From NCBI GenBank assembly GCA_026646885.1, contig JAPKHK010000001.1:62001-126000 (forward strand): a stretch of 64,000 nucleotides of DNA, in the 5' to 3' direction. Under the pieces are notes generated by a model. That model saw nothing but the letters and a program-made list of their open reading frames with translations. It was not told the DNA's origin and did no database searches. Shown here piece after piece: positions 54,794 to 62,819 of this stretch; position 1 is the stretch's first letter; each line of letters begins with the position of its first letter. Both the position numbers and the translations under genes were made by a program. This DNA is from Casimicrobiaceae bacterium (GTDB lineage: Bacteria > Pseudomonadota > Gammaproteobacteria > Burkholderiales > Casimicrobiaceae).

Positions 54794-56530
54794 ATGAGCA
54801 TCGGAGTCCTGGGTCGCGCCGCCTTGGTTTTGACCCTGTCTGCGCTGTCCGCTTCTTCCTTTGCCCAGTCGCCCAAGAGCGCGCCCAGGTATGTCGCCGC
54901 GCAGCCGCTCGCGGAGCTGGTCAATACCCCAGTCGGGCCGGTTCAGCCAGGTCCCGCCCAGGTGCCGATCATCACCTGGGGAGGCGACATCGCCACCATC
55001 TACGGCAACGGCAACGGCAAGAATACCGACAAGAACAGTATCTTCGGCAAGGCTGGCTTAAACCTGCGCTTGGTGCGCGAGGACGTCTTCGCCAAACAGC
55101 TCGAGGCTTATCTTGCCGGGCGATCGCCCTACCTGCGCGGCACACTGGGTATGGTGCAAATGGCTGCCGATGCCGCGCTGCGCGACGCCCGCACCAAGCC
55201 GGTAGTGATCTATCAGATGACTTGGTCGGCTGGTGGCGATGCGCTGGTGGTCAAAAGCGGGGTCAAGACCGCTAAGGATCTACGCGGCAAGACCATTGCC
55301 CTGCAGGCGTACGGACCGCACGTCGATTACCTCGCCAAGGTACTCGCCGATGCGGGAATGTCGATGAAGGACGTCAAGCTCAAGTGGGTGCCGGATCTCA
55401 CAGGGACCGCCAACTCACCCGCAGGCGCCTTACATGAAGCTGGAATCGATGCCGCGCTGGTCATCGTTCCCGACGCCATGGCACTGACCTCCCGCGGCAC
55501 GTTGGGCACCGGCGCCGAGGACTCAGTCAAAGGAGCGCGCATCTTACTAACGACCAAAACCGCTAATCGCATCATCACCGATGTCTACGCGGTGCGCGCC
55601 GACTACCTGGCAGCACACCGCGGCGAGGTGGAGAGCTTCGTGCGCGGGTTGCTGCAAGCGCAGGAGGCGCTCAAACAGCTGGTCGCGGCCAAGTCTACGC
55701 GGGGCGCTGAATACGCCAGAACCATGCAGGCGGCGGCGCAAATCCTCCTGGATAGCGCTCAGGCGCAAGCGGATGCCGAGGGCATGGTTGGTGATGCCGA
55801 GTTTACCGGATTTGCGGCCAACCAGAGTTTCTTCGAGAAGAAGGATGCTCCACGGAGCTTCGCGCAGCTCAACGGCGAAATCAAGGCAGCCTTGGGTGCC
55901 ATCGGGCTCACCAAAACCCAAGCTCAGCTCGACCACGCGCGCTGGGATTATGCTCGGCTCGCTGGCAACCTCCAGGATACCAAGCCGGCGGAAGCGCCGC
56001 GCTTCGACGCGGCTCAGGTGGCGACGGTCGTAACCCGCAAGCAGCAGCAAGGAAGACTCACCGAGGGAGAGCTTTTTTCCTTCGAGGTCTTTTTCAAGCC
56101 GAACCAGGACAGCTTTGCGGCGGATGCTTACCAAGAGGCCTTCAAGCAGGTGGTGAATCTCGCCTCGACTTATGGCGGCGCGATCATCACCGTCGAGGGT
56201 CACAGCGATCCCATGGGTTACCTGCGTCAGAAGAAGGACGGCGCCGCCCAGGTGGTGCTCACTCGCACCCAGCAGTCAGCGAAAAACCTGAGCCTTTCCC
56301 GTGCCTCTTCGGTACGCGATGCGGTCATCAACTACGCCAAAAGCCGGGGCGTGAACCTCGACCCTACGCAGTTCGCCGTGGTCGGGCACGGCATCATGCA
56401 GCCGCGCACCGGCCTATGTGGCGCCGATCCCTGCGCCCCCAAAACCGAGCAGGAATGGCACAGCAACATGCGCGTGGAATTCCGCATCATCCAGATCGAG
56501 GCCGAGTCCTCGGTCTTCCGGCCGCTCTGA
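54794..56530 (+). CDS. Periplasmic binding protein fused to an OmpA peptidoglycan-binding domain
   Basis: 578 residues, start with AAAGGA upstream. A cleaved Sec signal ends at SSFAQ. Residues ~55-330 form a type II NMT1/SsuA-like binding protein (VPIITWGGDIATIYG, TAKDLRGKTIALQAYGPHVDYL, DAALVIVPDAMAL). A linker with RLTEGELFSFEVFFKPNQDSF leads into a C-terminal OmpA domain with VEGHSD (Asp472) and SLSRASSVRDAV (Arg503), the two residues that bind diaminopimelate. The distance between them is 16 residues longer than in Pal, so there is an insertion. The protein should be periplasmic and held to peptidoglycan. First gene of a five-gene coupled run. Confidence 0.8.
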   Translation: MSIGVLGRAALVLTLSALSASSFAQSPKSAPRYVAAQPLAELVNTPVGPVQPGPAQVPIITWGGDIATIYGNGNGKNTDKNSIFGKAGLNLRLVREDVFAKQLEAYLAGRSPYLRGTLGMVQMAADAALRDARTKPVVIYQMTWSAGGDALVVKSGVKTAKDLRGKTIALQAYGPHVDYLAKVLADAGMSMKDVKLKWVPDLTGTANSPAGALHEAGIDAALVIVPDAMALTSRGTLGTGAEDSVKGARILLTTKTANRIITDVYAVRADYLAAHRGEVESFVRGLLQAQEALKQLVAAKSTRGAEYARTMQAAAQILLDSAQAQADAEGMVGDAEFTGFAANQSFFEKKDAPRSFAQLNGEIKAALGAIGLTKTQAQLDHARWDYARLAGNLQDTKPAEAPRFDAAQVATVVTRKQQQGRLTEGELFSFEVFFKPNQDSFAADAYQEAFKQVVNLASTYGGAIITVEGHSDPMGYLRQKKDGAAQVVLTRTQQSAKNLSLSRASSVRDAVINYAKSRGVNLDPTQFAVVGHGIMQPRTGLCGADPCAPKTEQEWHSNMRVEFRIIQIEAESSVFRPL

Positions 56531-56538
56531 GGCAGCCC

Positions 56539-57294
56539 ATGCGCTCGCCTGGCCGCATTGCCCTGCTTGCCGCACTGGCCGTTGCCGCATGCGGCGATAA
56601 GCCACCCGCCGAGGCGCTGCCGGCAAAGGCTAAGCCCAAGGCGCCGGTGGCGGCGCTGCCGCTCACGCCGCCATGGCCACCCCTGGACAAGGACGCGCAA
56701 CTCGCTGCCAATCCGCTCGCCCGGAACTATTACCTCGTCTTTGACGCTTCGGGTAGCATGGGCGATCGGGATTGCGTGGGCGACGCCTCTAAGTTGTCAG
56801 CGGCCAAGCTCGCCCTTGCCACCTTTGCCCGCAGCATCCCGGCGGATGCCAATGTCGGCCTCGCGGTGTTTGGACAGAAGGGCATTGCCGAGCTGTTGCC
56901 CCTGCACACCAACAGTCGCGCCCAGCTCGATGCGACCGTACGCCGGGTGTTTGCCGGGGGTGGCACGCCGCTCAGGAGCTCCATGGCACTTGGCGTCAAG
57001 GCGCTGACCGAGCAGGCGAAGCGCCAGTTGGGTTATGGCGAGTATCACTTGGTCGTAATTACCGACGGTGAGTTCAACCCGTCGAGCGAGGACCCCCGGG
57101 AAACGGTTGAGAGCCTCTTGCGCACGACTCCGATCGTGGTGCACACCCTCGGTTTTTGCATCGGCGAAAAGCACTCGCTCAACCAACCGGGCCGTGTTTT
57201 GTACCGAGCCGCCAATAGCCAAAAGGAGCTGGAGCAAGGACTGGTCGCGGTGCTTGCGGAAAGCCCCGAGTTCAGGCTGCTTGAGTTCCAATGA
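56539..57294 (+). CDS. Lipoprotein with von Willebrand factor A domain
   Basis: 251 residues from the ATG at 56539; upstream frame is inside the previous gene. A lipoprotein signal ends AVAAC with Cys18, followed by a Pro/Ala/Lys-rich spacer. The VWA domain has a complete MIDAS: Asp69-x-Ser71-x-Ser73 in YYLVFDASGSMGD, Thr in GGGTPLRSSMALG and Asp in LVVITDGEFN. It should bind a divalent metal and a protein partner in the periplasm. It is sandwiched between two binding protein-OmpA genes and overlaps the second by four bases (ATGA), so the three products are probably made in step. Confidence 0.85.
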   Translation: MRSPGRIALLAALAVAACGDKPPAEALPAKAKPKAPVAALPLTPPWPPLDKDAQLAANPLARNYYLVFDASGSMGDRDCVGDASKLSAAKLALATFARSIPADANVGLAVFGQKGIAELLPLHTNSRAQLDATVRRVFAGGGTPLRSSMALGVKALTEQAKRQLGYGEYHLVVITDGEFNPSSEDPRETVESLLRTTPIVVHTLGFCIGEKHSLNQPGRVLYRAANSQKELEQGLVAVLAESPEFRLLEFQ

Positions 57295-58823
57295 ATCTCC
57301 ACGCCAAGCTTGCCATCGGCCTGATACTCGTGGGCGCCGGCGTCATGGGCTACTTCAAGTGGGACGAGTATCGCAACAAGGATCGCCAGCAGGTTGCCAC
57401 CTCGGATGCGCGCGGCACCAAGGGTCACATCGCCATTGGCGTGGACAACTGGGTGGGCTATTTTCCGCTGTGCTCGCGAGCGATGAAGCTAGAAATGCGC
57501 AAGCGCGGTTTCACCTTGGAGTGCCGCGACGACAAGGCCGACTATTCCGCCAGGTTGGACGCTTTGAAAAAGGGCGATATTCAGTTCGCTGCGGCCACCG
57601 TGGACGCTTATCTGCTCAACGGCGCTAGCCGGTCTTATCCCGGCGCGATCATTGCCGTCATCGACGAATCGAAGGGCGGTGACGCCTTGGTGGCCTGGAA
57701 AGACCAGCTCGCCCGTTTGGAGGATCTAAAGCGGGCACCGGCCGGTACTACCATCGCCTTCACGCCCGGTTCGCCCAGCGAACATCTGCTCAAAGCGCTG
57801 GCCTCGCACTTTGACATTCCCTATTTGCGTCAAAAAACCGGCCCCTGGCGGGTCGAGGCGGAAGGTTCTTCGGATGCCCTGGCAAAGCTGCAAAAGAAAG
57901 CGAGCACTGCCGCCGTCTTGTGGGAGCCCGATGTTTCCAAGGCCTTGGCGCAGCCGGGCGTGATCAAGCTCCTGGGCACCGAAGACACCCGGCGGCTGAT
58001 CGTGGACGTGCTGTTGGTGGGGCGGGACTACTCACAGAAGCAGCCGCAGGCGGTGAGTGACCTCTTGGCCGCCTACTACCAAGTCCTGCAAACCTACGCG
58101 GACGACCGTGACCAGCTTCTAGCCGATGCCAAGTCAAGCATGGGGCTCAAGGATGAGCAGACTGCAGCCGTCCTAAAAGGAGTGCGCTGGGCGACTCTGG
58201 TCGAGAACGGTGAAATCTGGATGGGCACCACCGGGAAGGGGCAAGAGGTGGTGGAGGCTATCGAATCGGCGCTGCAAATTCTTACCGAAGCGGGGGACTT
58301 CAAGGACAATCCATTGCCGGACCGCGATCCGTACCGGCTGGTGGATAGTCAGTATCTCAACGTGCTCTATTCGAATTCTCAAGCACATGCCAAGAGACTG
58401 CCGCCCTTGGAGCGCAAGTTTGCCGTGCTCGACGAGGCCGGATGGAATGCGCTGCGCGAAGTGGGTGCCTTGCGCACTCGCCCCGTGCAATTCCAGAGCG
58501 GTACTGCTGATTTGAGCATCGAAGGCAAGCAGGAACTCGACAAACTTGCCGAGAACCTCAAGCACTACCCGAATTTCCGTATCGTCATCAAAGGGCACAC
58601 CGGCATCAAAGGTGACAGCGAGGAAAACCGCAGACTCTCGGAGGATCGCGCGGAGGCGGTCGCACGCTACTTTCAAGTGACCTACAGCATAGACCCCAAC
58701 CGCATACGCGTTTTGGGTCTGGGCGGGAGCCAGCCGCTGCCGCGGCTATCCGGGGAGAGCGACCGGGCGTTCGGCTACCGCCTGCCGCGGGTGGAAATCG
58801 TCATGGCCTCGGAGGGACTTTGA
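57291..58823 (+). CDS. Membrane-anchored periplasmic binding protein fused to an OmpA-like domain
   Basis: 510 residues. An N-terminal membrane helix (LAIGLILVGAGVMGYF) without a signal-peptidase site anchors it in the inner membrane. Residues ~45-330 are a SsuA/NMT1-like binding domain (HIAIGVDNWVGYFPLCSRAM, FAAATVDAYLL, AAVLWEPDVSKAL). The C-terminal ~115 residues are OmpA-like (VQFQSGTADLSIEGKQELDKLA, NRRLSEDRAEAVARYF). The diaminopimelate-binding Arg453 is kept, but the partner Asp is Gly438 (GHTG for GHTD), so peptidoglycan binding may be lost or changed. Architecture parallels the gene at 54794 although sequences are divergent. Stop overlaps the next start. Confidence 0.8.
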   Translation: MNLHAKLAIGLILVGAGVMGYFKWDEYRNKDRQQVATSDARGTKGHIAIGVDNWVGYFPLCSRAMKLEMRKRGFTLECRDDKADYSARLDALKKGDIQFAAATVDAYLLNGASRSYPGAIIAVIDESKGGDALVAWKDQLARLEDLKRAPAGTTIAFTPGSPSEHLLKALASHFDIPYLRQKTGPWRVEAEGSSDALAKLQKKASTAAVLWEPDVSKALAQPGVIKLLGTEDTRRLIVDVLLVGRDYSQKQPQAVSDLLAAYYQVLQTYADDRDQLLADAKSSMGLKDEQTAAVLKGVRWATLVENGEIWMGTTGKGQEVVEAIESALQILTEAGDFKDNPLPDRDPYRLVDSQYLNVLYSNSQAHAKRLPPLERKFAVLDEAGWNALREVGALRTRPVQFQSGTADLSIEGKQELDKLAENLKHYPNFRIVIKGHTGIKGDSEENRRLSEDRAEAVARYFQVTYSIDPNRIRVLGLGGSQPLPRLSGESDRAFGYRLPRVEIVMASEGL

Positions 58824-59635
58824 GCCTGGACTCGGGCGATAGCACGCGGTTTTCCAGCGGCGCCATCCGGCGGGCGGTGCTGGCTGCGACTCTGCAGCAT
58901 CCGAGCGTGGTTTACCCCGGCGCCGCCGCGGTGCTGGGCGGCTTGGGCGTTTGGCTAGCCGGCGGTCCCATCGCGCTGGGCGTCGCCGCGGTGGGGGCGG
59001 GTCTGGCAGCAAGCTCCTGGCTAGTCAACTACCTGGCGCGTCGAGATGCTTTTGCCTCGCGCTACCTCAGGCAAGCGCATGAGGAGTTGCTCGCGCTGCG
59101 CGAGCAGGCCCTGGGCGCCCTGGAAAAAGAGCTCAAGGACACGCGCTCCAGCGAGGCGCTGGCGCAATTGCAGCGCTTTCAGCAGAAAATGCAGGCTTTC
59201 GAGGAGGTGCTAGGGCGCAAGTTCGGCGAACGCGAGCTCACCTACGGGCGCTTTCTCGGCATCGCCGATCAGGTGTATCTTGCCGGCATCGACAACCTGC
59301 ACGCCATCGCGCTGGCGCTCAAGGGGCTGAAGACGGTGGACGAGAACTACATCGAAAAGCGCAAGAGGAAGCTCGTCGACGAGCCGGGAACCTCCCCCGA
59401 GGAAGAGCGCGAGGTTGCCGGCTTGCAGACCCAGCTCGACTTGATGAGGAGCCAGCGCAAGCGCATCGAAGCCCACCTCGCCAGCAACGAGTCGGCATTG
59501 GCGCAACTCGATGCCAGCATTGCCGCGCTCACCGAAATTCGTAGCGGCAGCACCCAGTCTTCGCTGGGCATGGAGACGGCGATGCAAGAGCTGGCGCGTA
59601 TCGCTGCCCAGGCGAAGGACTATTCCACCCCTTGA
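58820..59635 (+). CDS. Membrane/coiled-coil protein next to telA (possibly XpaC-like)
   Basis: 271 residues from a TTG at 58820 (GGAGGG upstream, TTGA overlap with the preceding stop). Two closely spaced hydrophobic segments (PSVVYPGAAAVLGGLGVWLA and GPIALGVAAVGAGLAASSWL) are followed by a long cytoplasmic helical part with heptad-like patterns (LRQAHEELLALREQALGALEKEL and LQTQLDLMRSQRKRIEAHLASNE). I do not recognise the family by sequence. The topology and its place directly before telA recall XpaC, which often accompanies TelA, but this is positional inference. Confidence 0.6.
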   Translation: MSLDSGDSTRFSSGAIRRAVLAATLQHPSVVYPGAAAVLGGLGVWLAGGPIALGVAAVGAGLAASSWLVNYLARRDAFASRYLRQAHEELLALREQALGALEKELKDTRSSEALAQLQRFQQKMQAFEEVLGRKFGERELTYGRFLGIADQVYLAGIDNLHAIALALKGLKTVDENYIEKRKRKLVDEPGTSPEEEREVAGLQTQLDLMRSQRKRIEAHLASNESALAQLDASIAALTEIRSGSTQSSLGMETAMQELARIAAQAKDYSTP

Positions 59636-59654
59636 TGATGGAAAGGGACGACAC

Positions 59655-60848
59655 ATGACCACCACCACTCAAACCGAAGACAAGTCCAAGCTACAGCGCC
59701 TGGCGACGCTGCTCGACATTCCCGATGTCAAGCCCGAGGATCCGGCCATCGAGGCCAAAGCCGACGAGGTGCTGGACAAGCTCGTCAAAGTGGACACGCA
59801 GGACACGGCATTGCGGGCCGACGTGCGTCAGGCCATGGAAACCATGGGTGCGGCGCTGCAGCGCGAATCGGCGCAGCGCAGCCAGATGCTCAAGCAGCCC
59901 ATACACAAGCTCTATAAGGATGCGGAAGAAGGCGGACCGGTAGGCAATGCGCTTATCGATCTGAAGGTCAAGGTCGAGGAACTCGACCCTGGCAAGTTCG
60001 ATTTCGAGGCCGGCTGGTTCACGCGCACCGTCGGGCGCCTGCCGATGGTAGGCACGCCGATCAAGCGCTATTTCAGCCGCTTCGAGAGTGCTTCCACGGT
60101 GATGGACGCGATCGTGCGTTCGCTTACCGAGGGGCGCGATCAGCTCAATCGCGACAACATTACGCTTACCGGCGATCAGAAGGCGCTGCGTGCGCTCAAT
60201 ATCAAACTGGAAGCTGCAATCAAACTCGGACAGAGTATCGACCAGAAGCTCTCCGATCTTCTGGCGCGGGAAGTAGCCCCGGGAGACGCGAAGCATGAAT
60301 TCATTCAGAGCGAATGGCTCTTCCCCTTGCGGCAGCGCATCATGGACTTGCAGCAGCAGTTGGTGGTGAACCAGCAGGGCATCATGGCGATCGAGTTGAT
60401 CATACGCAACAACCTCGAACTTGTTCGCGGTGTGGATCGCGCGGTCAACGTCACGGTTTCCGCTCTGCAAGTGGCGGTCACCCTGGCGCTGGCGCTCGCG
60501 AACCAGAAAATCGTACTGGAAAAGGTGCAGGCGGTAAATGAAACCACCGACAAGCTGATCGCCGGAACTGCTGAGCGCTTGCGCACGCAGGGCGCGGAAA
60601 TTCACAAGATGGCCGCAAGCACCTCGCTCAACATCGATACCTTGAAGCAGGCTTTCAGCGATATTCGGATCGCCATCGATGACGTAGCGAAATTTCGCCA
60701 GAACGCACTGCCGCAGATGGCCAAGGCGATTTCCGAGCTCGATCAACTTTCCACCGACGCCGAACGCACCATCGCTACCATGGACGCCGCCAACCGTGCC
60801 CGGGAAGCCTTCAAATCGGAAATGGAAGGCGATGGCGCGAAGAGCTGA
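59655..60848 (+). CDS. telA: TelA family protein (toxic anion resistance family)
   Basis: 397 residues from the ATG at 59655. All-helical, no signal or membrane segment. Family marks include VGRLPMVGTPIKRYFSRFES, VMDAIVRSLTEGRDQLNRDN, FPLRQRIMDLQQQLVVNQQGIMAIELI, NNLELVRGVDRAVNVTVSAL and TSLNIDTLKQAFSDI. TelA proteins were named from tellurite resistance plasmids, yet most chromosomal copies have no proven role and are linked to envelope stress. Here it ends a run with VWA and OmpA proteins, the setting in which a cytoplasmic partner of an envelope complex is plausible. Confidence 0.88.
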   Translation: MTTTTQTEDKSKLQRLATLLDIPDVKPEDPAIEAKADEVLDKLVKVDTQDTALRADVRQAMETMGAALQRESAQRSQMLKQPIHKLYKDAEEGGPVGNALIDLKVKVEELDPGKFDFEAGWFTRTVGRLPMVGTPIKRYFSRFESASTVMDAIVRSLTEGRDQLNRDNITLTGDQKALRALNIKLEAAIKLGQSIDQKLSDLLAREVAPGDAKHEFIQSEWLFPLRQRIMDLQQQLVVNQQGIMAIELIIRNNLELVRGVDRAVNVTVSALQVAVTLALALANQKIVLEKVQAVNETTDKLIAGTAERLRTQGAEIHKMAASTSLNIDTLKQAFSDIRIAIDDVAKFRQNALPQMAKAISELDQLSTDAERTIATMDAANRAREAFKSEMEGDGAKS

Positions 60849-60929
60849 GCGCACCGGTGAGCTTTGCGTGCAACGGGTATTCTATCAGTGGCACTCGTCC
60901 CTGACCCTCGCTAATCAAGGAGCTAATAA

Positions 60930-61964
60930 ATGAAACGAATCCTGCTTTGCTTGGCCGGACTGCTCTTCGCTTGCAGCGCTGTCGGCGCCGACAAATTCCG
61001 CGTGGCTTGGTCGCACTACACCGGTTGGGAACCCTGGGCCTACGCGCAAGGCACCGGCATACTCAAGAAATGGGCTCAGAAATACGGCATCGAAATCGAA
61101 CTCACCCTAGTCAACGACTACGTCGAGTCGATCAACCTCTACACCGGCGGGAAGTTCGACGCCTGCGTGATGACGAACATGGACGCCCTCACCATTCCGG
61201 CCGTGGGTGGAGTGGACAGCACGGCGATCATCATCGGCGATTTCTCCAACGGCAACGACGGCATAGTGCTGAAGAAGGGCGAGAGCGTCAAGGATCTCAA
61301 GGGCCGATCGGTGAAACTCGTCGAACTCTCGGTCTCGCACTATCTGCTTGCCCGTGCCCTGGAAATGAACGGCATGAAGGAGAGGGACGTCAAGATCGTC
61401 AATACCTCGGACGCCGATATCGCGGCAGTGTTCAAGACCGACTCCAACGGCGCAGTAGTGACCTGGAATCCGCCGCTACAGCAGGTTCGCAATGACAAGG
61501 GGGCGCGATTGGTGTTCGATTCGTCGAAGATTCCCGGCGAAATCATCGACATGATGGTGGTCAAGACCAGGGCACCGGACACCCTGAAGAAAGCGCTTGC
61601 CGGCGCTTGGTACGAGGTCATGGGCATCATGAGCAGCCAAGGCAAGATGGCGAGCGAGGCCATCGATTTCATGGCCAAGAACTCGGGAGCAACGGCCGCG
61701 GAATTCAAGGCGCAACTGGCCACCACCGCGATGTTCTACAAGGCGAGTGAGGCCGCTGCTTTTGCTGGAGGCGCGGAGCTGAAGAAGACCATGGATTTGG
61801 TGCGCACTTTCTCTTTCGACAAGGGGCTGTTCGGCAAGGGCGCCAAAAGCAAGGACTTCGTCGGCATCGCCTTTCCAGACGGTTCGACGCTGGGAGATGG
61901 CAAGAACGTGAAGCTGCGCTTTGATGCGAGCTTCATGAAGCTTGCCGCCGAGGGCAAGCTCTAG
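60930..61964 (+). CDS. ABC transporter substrate-binding protein of the urea/guanidine carboxylase-associated type
   Basis: 344 residues, ribosome site AAGGAG. Signal peptide ends AVGA. The sequence closely follows the periplasmic protein family encoded beside urea carboxylase genes: WSHYTGWEPWAYAQGTGIL, VNDYVESINLYTGG, CVMTNMDALTIPAVGGVDST, GDFSNGNDGIVLKKG and VELSVSHYLLARALE are strongly characteristic. Members were annotated as urea transporters; many such carboxylases are now thought to act on guanidine. No carboxylase gene is visible before the window ends. The 81 bases upstream do not contain a guanidine riboswitch. It follows telA on the same strand. Confidence 0.85.
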   Translation: MKRILLCLAGLLFACSAVGADKFRVAWSHYTGWEPWAYAQGTGILKKWAQKYGIEIELTLVNDYVESINLYTGGKFDACVMTNMDALTIPAVGGVDSTAIIIGDFSNGNDGIVLKKGESVKDLKGRSVKLVELSVSHYLLARALEMNGMKERDVKIVNTSDADIAAVFKTDSNGAVVTWNPPLQQVRNDKGARLVFDSSKIPGEIIDMMVVKTRAPDTLKKALAGAWYEVMGIMSSQGKMASEAIDFMAKNSGATAAEFKAQLATTAMFYKASEAAAFAGGAELKKTMDLVRTFSFDKGLFGKGAKSKDFVGIAFPDGSTLGDGKNVKLRFDASFMKLAAEGKL

Positions 61965-61985
61965 GCGAGAGCTGCTTTGCTGCCC

Positions 61986-62819
61986 ATGTCGAGCGCACCC
62001 CCGACCGGCGGCCTGCATGCTCAGGTCTCGCCACGCGCGAGCTGGCTGTTGGCGGCGCTGCCATTCCTGATATTGCTGGCGGTGTATTTTGCCGGCTCGC
62101 ACCTGCGGCTCGCCGAGAATCCGCAGGACAAGTTGCTGCCTAGCCTGGGACAGATGGCTGAGGCGATGGCGCGCCTAGCATTGCACCCCGACCCGCATTC
62201 CGAAGAGTATGTGTTTTGGCTAGATACCGCGTCGAGCCTCGGGCGGCTTGCCGTCGGGCTGCTGGCAGCGTCCGTCTGCGGTCTTTTCGCCGGCCTCAAC
62301 ATGGGTTTGCTGCCACGGATGCGAGCACTCTTTTCACCATTTGTCACCGTGCTGTCGATGATTCCGCCGCTGGCGGTTCTGCCGATCATCTTCATCGTTT
62401 TTGGTGTGGATGAATTGGCCAAGGTGGTGCTAATTTTCATCGGCGTTTTTCCGGTCATTACCCGGGACCTGTTCCTCGCCGCCGAGCGCATCCCCAAGGA
62501 GCAGATCACCAAGGCACTGACCCTGGGCGCCACGCAGGGGGCGGTGATTTATCGCATCGTCCTGCCACAAATCTTGCCGCGCCTCATCGACGCCGCGCGC
62601 CTGTCACTGGGTGCCGCCTGGCTGTTTCTGATCGCCGCGGAAGCTATCGCCGCGACTGACGGTCTGGGCTACCGCATTTTCTTGGTGCGGCGCTACCTCG
62701 CCATGGACGTGATCCTGCCTTACGTTCTTTGGATAACCCTATTGGGCTTCGCCATCGACTTTGCTTTGCGGTCCCTGTTACGCTGGCGCTTTCGCTGGTA
62801 CCTGGCGGGGCAGGAATGA
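61986..62819 (+). CDS. ABC transporter permease (SsuC/TauC-like)
   Basis: 277 residues from the ATG at 61986. Six membrane segments (WLLAALPFLILLAVYFAG first) and the permease coupling motif AERIPKEQITKALTLGATQGAVIYRIVLPQILPRLIDAARLSLG, with the EAA-like Gly. YRIFLVRRYLAMDVILPYVLW is typical of the subgroup found with the carboxylase-associated binding protein. It overlaps the ATPase gene by four bases and lies 21 bases after the binding-protein gene, so the three form one importer. Confidence 0.92.
   Translation: MSSAPPTGGLHAQVSPRASWLLAALPFLILLAVYFAGSHLRLAENPQDKLLPSLGQMAEAMARLALHPDPHSEEYVFWLDTASSLGRLAVGLLAASVCGLFAGLNMGLLPRMRALFSPFVTVLSMIPPLAVLPIIFIVFGVDELAKVVLIFIGVFPVITRDLFLAAERIPKEQITKALTLGATQGAVIYRIVLPQILPRLIDAARLSLGAAWLFLIAAEAIAATDGLGYRIFLVRRYLAMDVILPYVLWITLLGFAIDFALRSLLRWRFRWYLAGQE

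Noticed and set aside
59655-60848. Reading the telA locus as a tellurite-resistance operon
   Set aside because: No terB/C/D/E/Z genes are present; the family name alone does not support that function.
60849-60929. Possible guanidine-I riboswitch before the urea/guanidine-type importer
   Set aside because: The gap is only 81 bases and lacks the conserved ykkC sequence blocks and helices.
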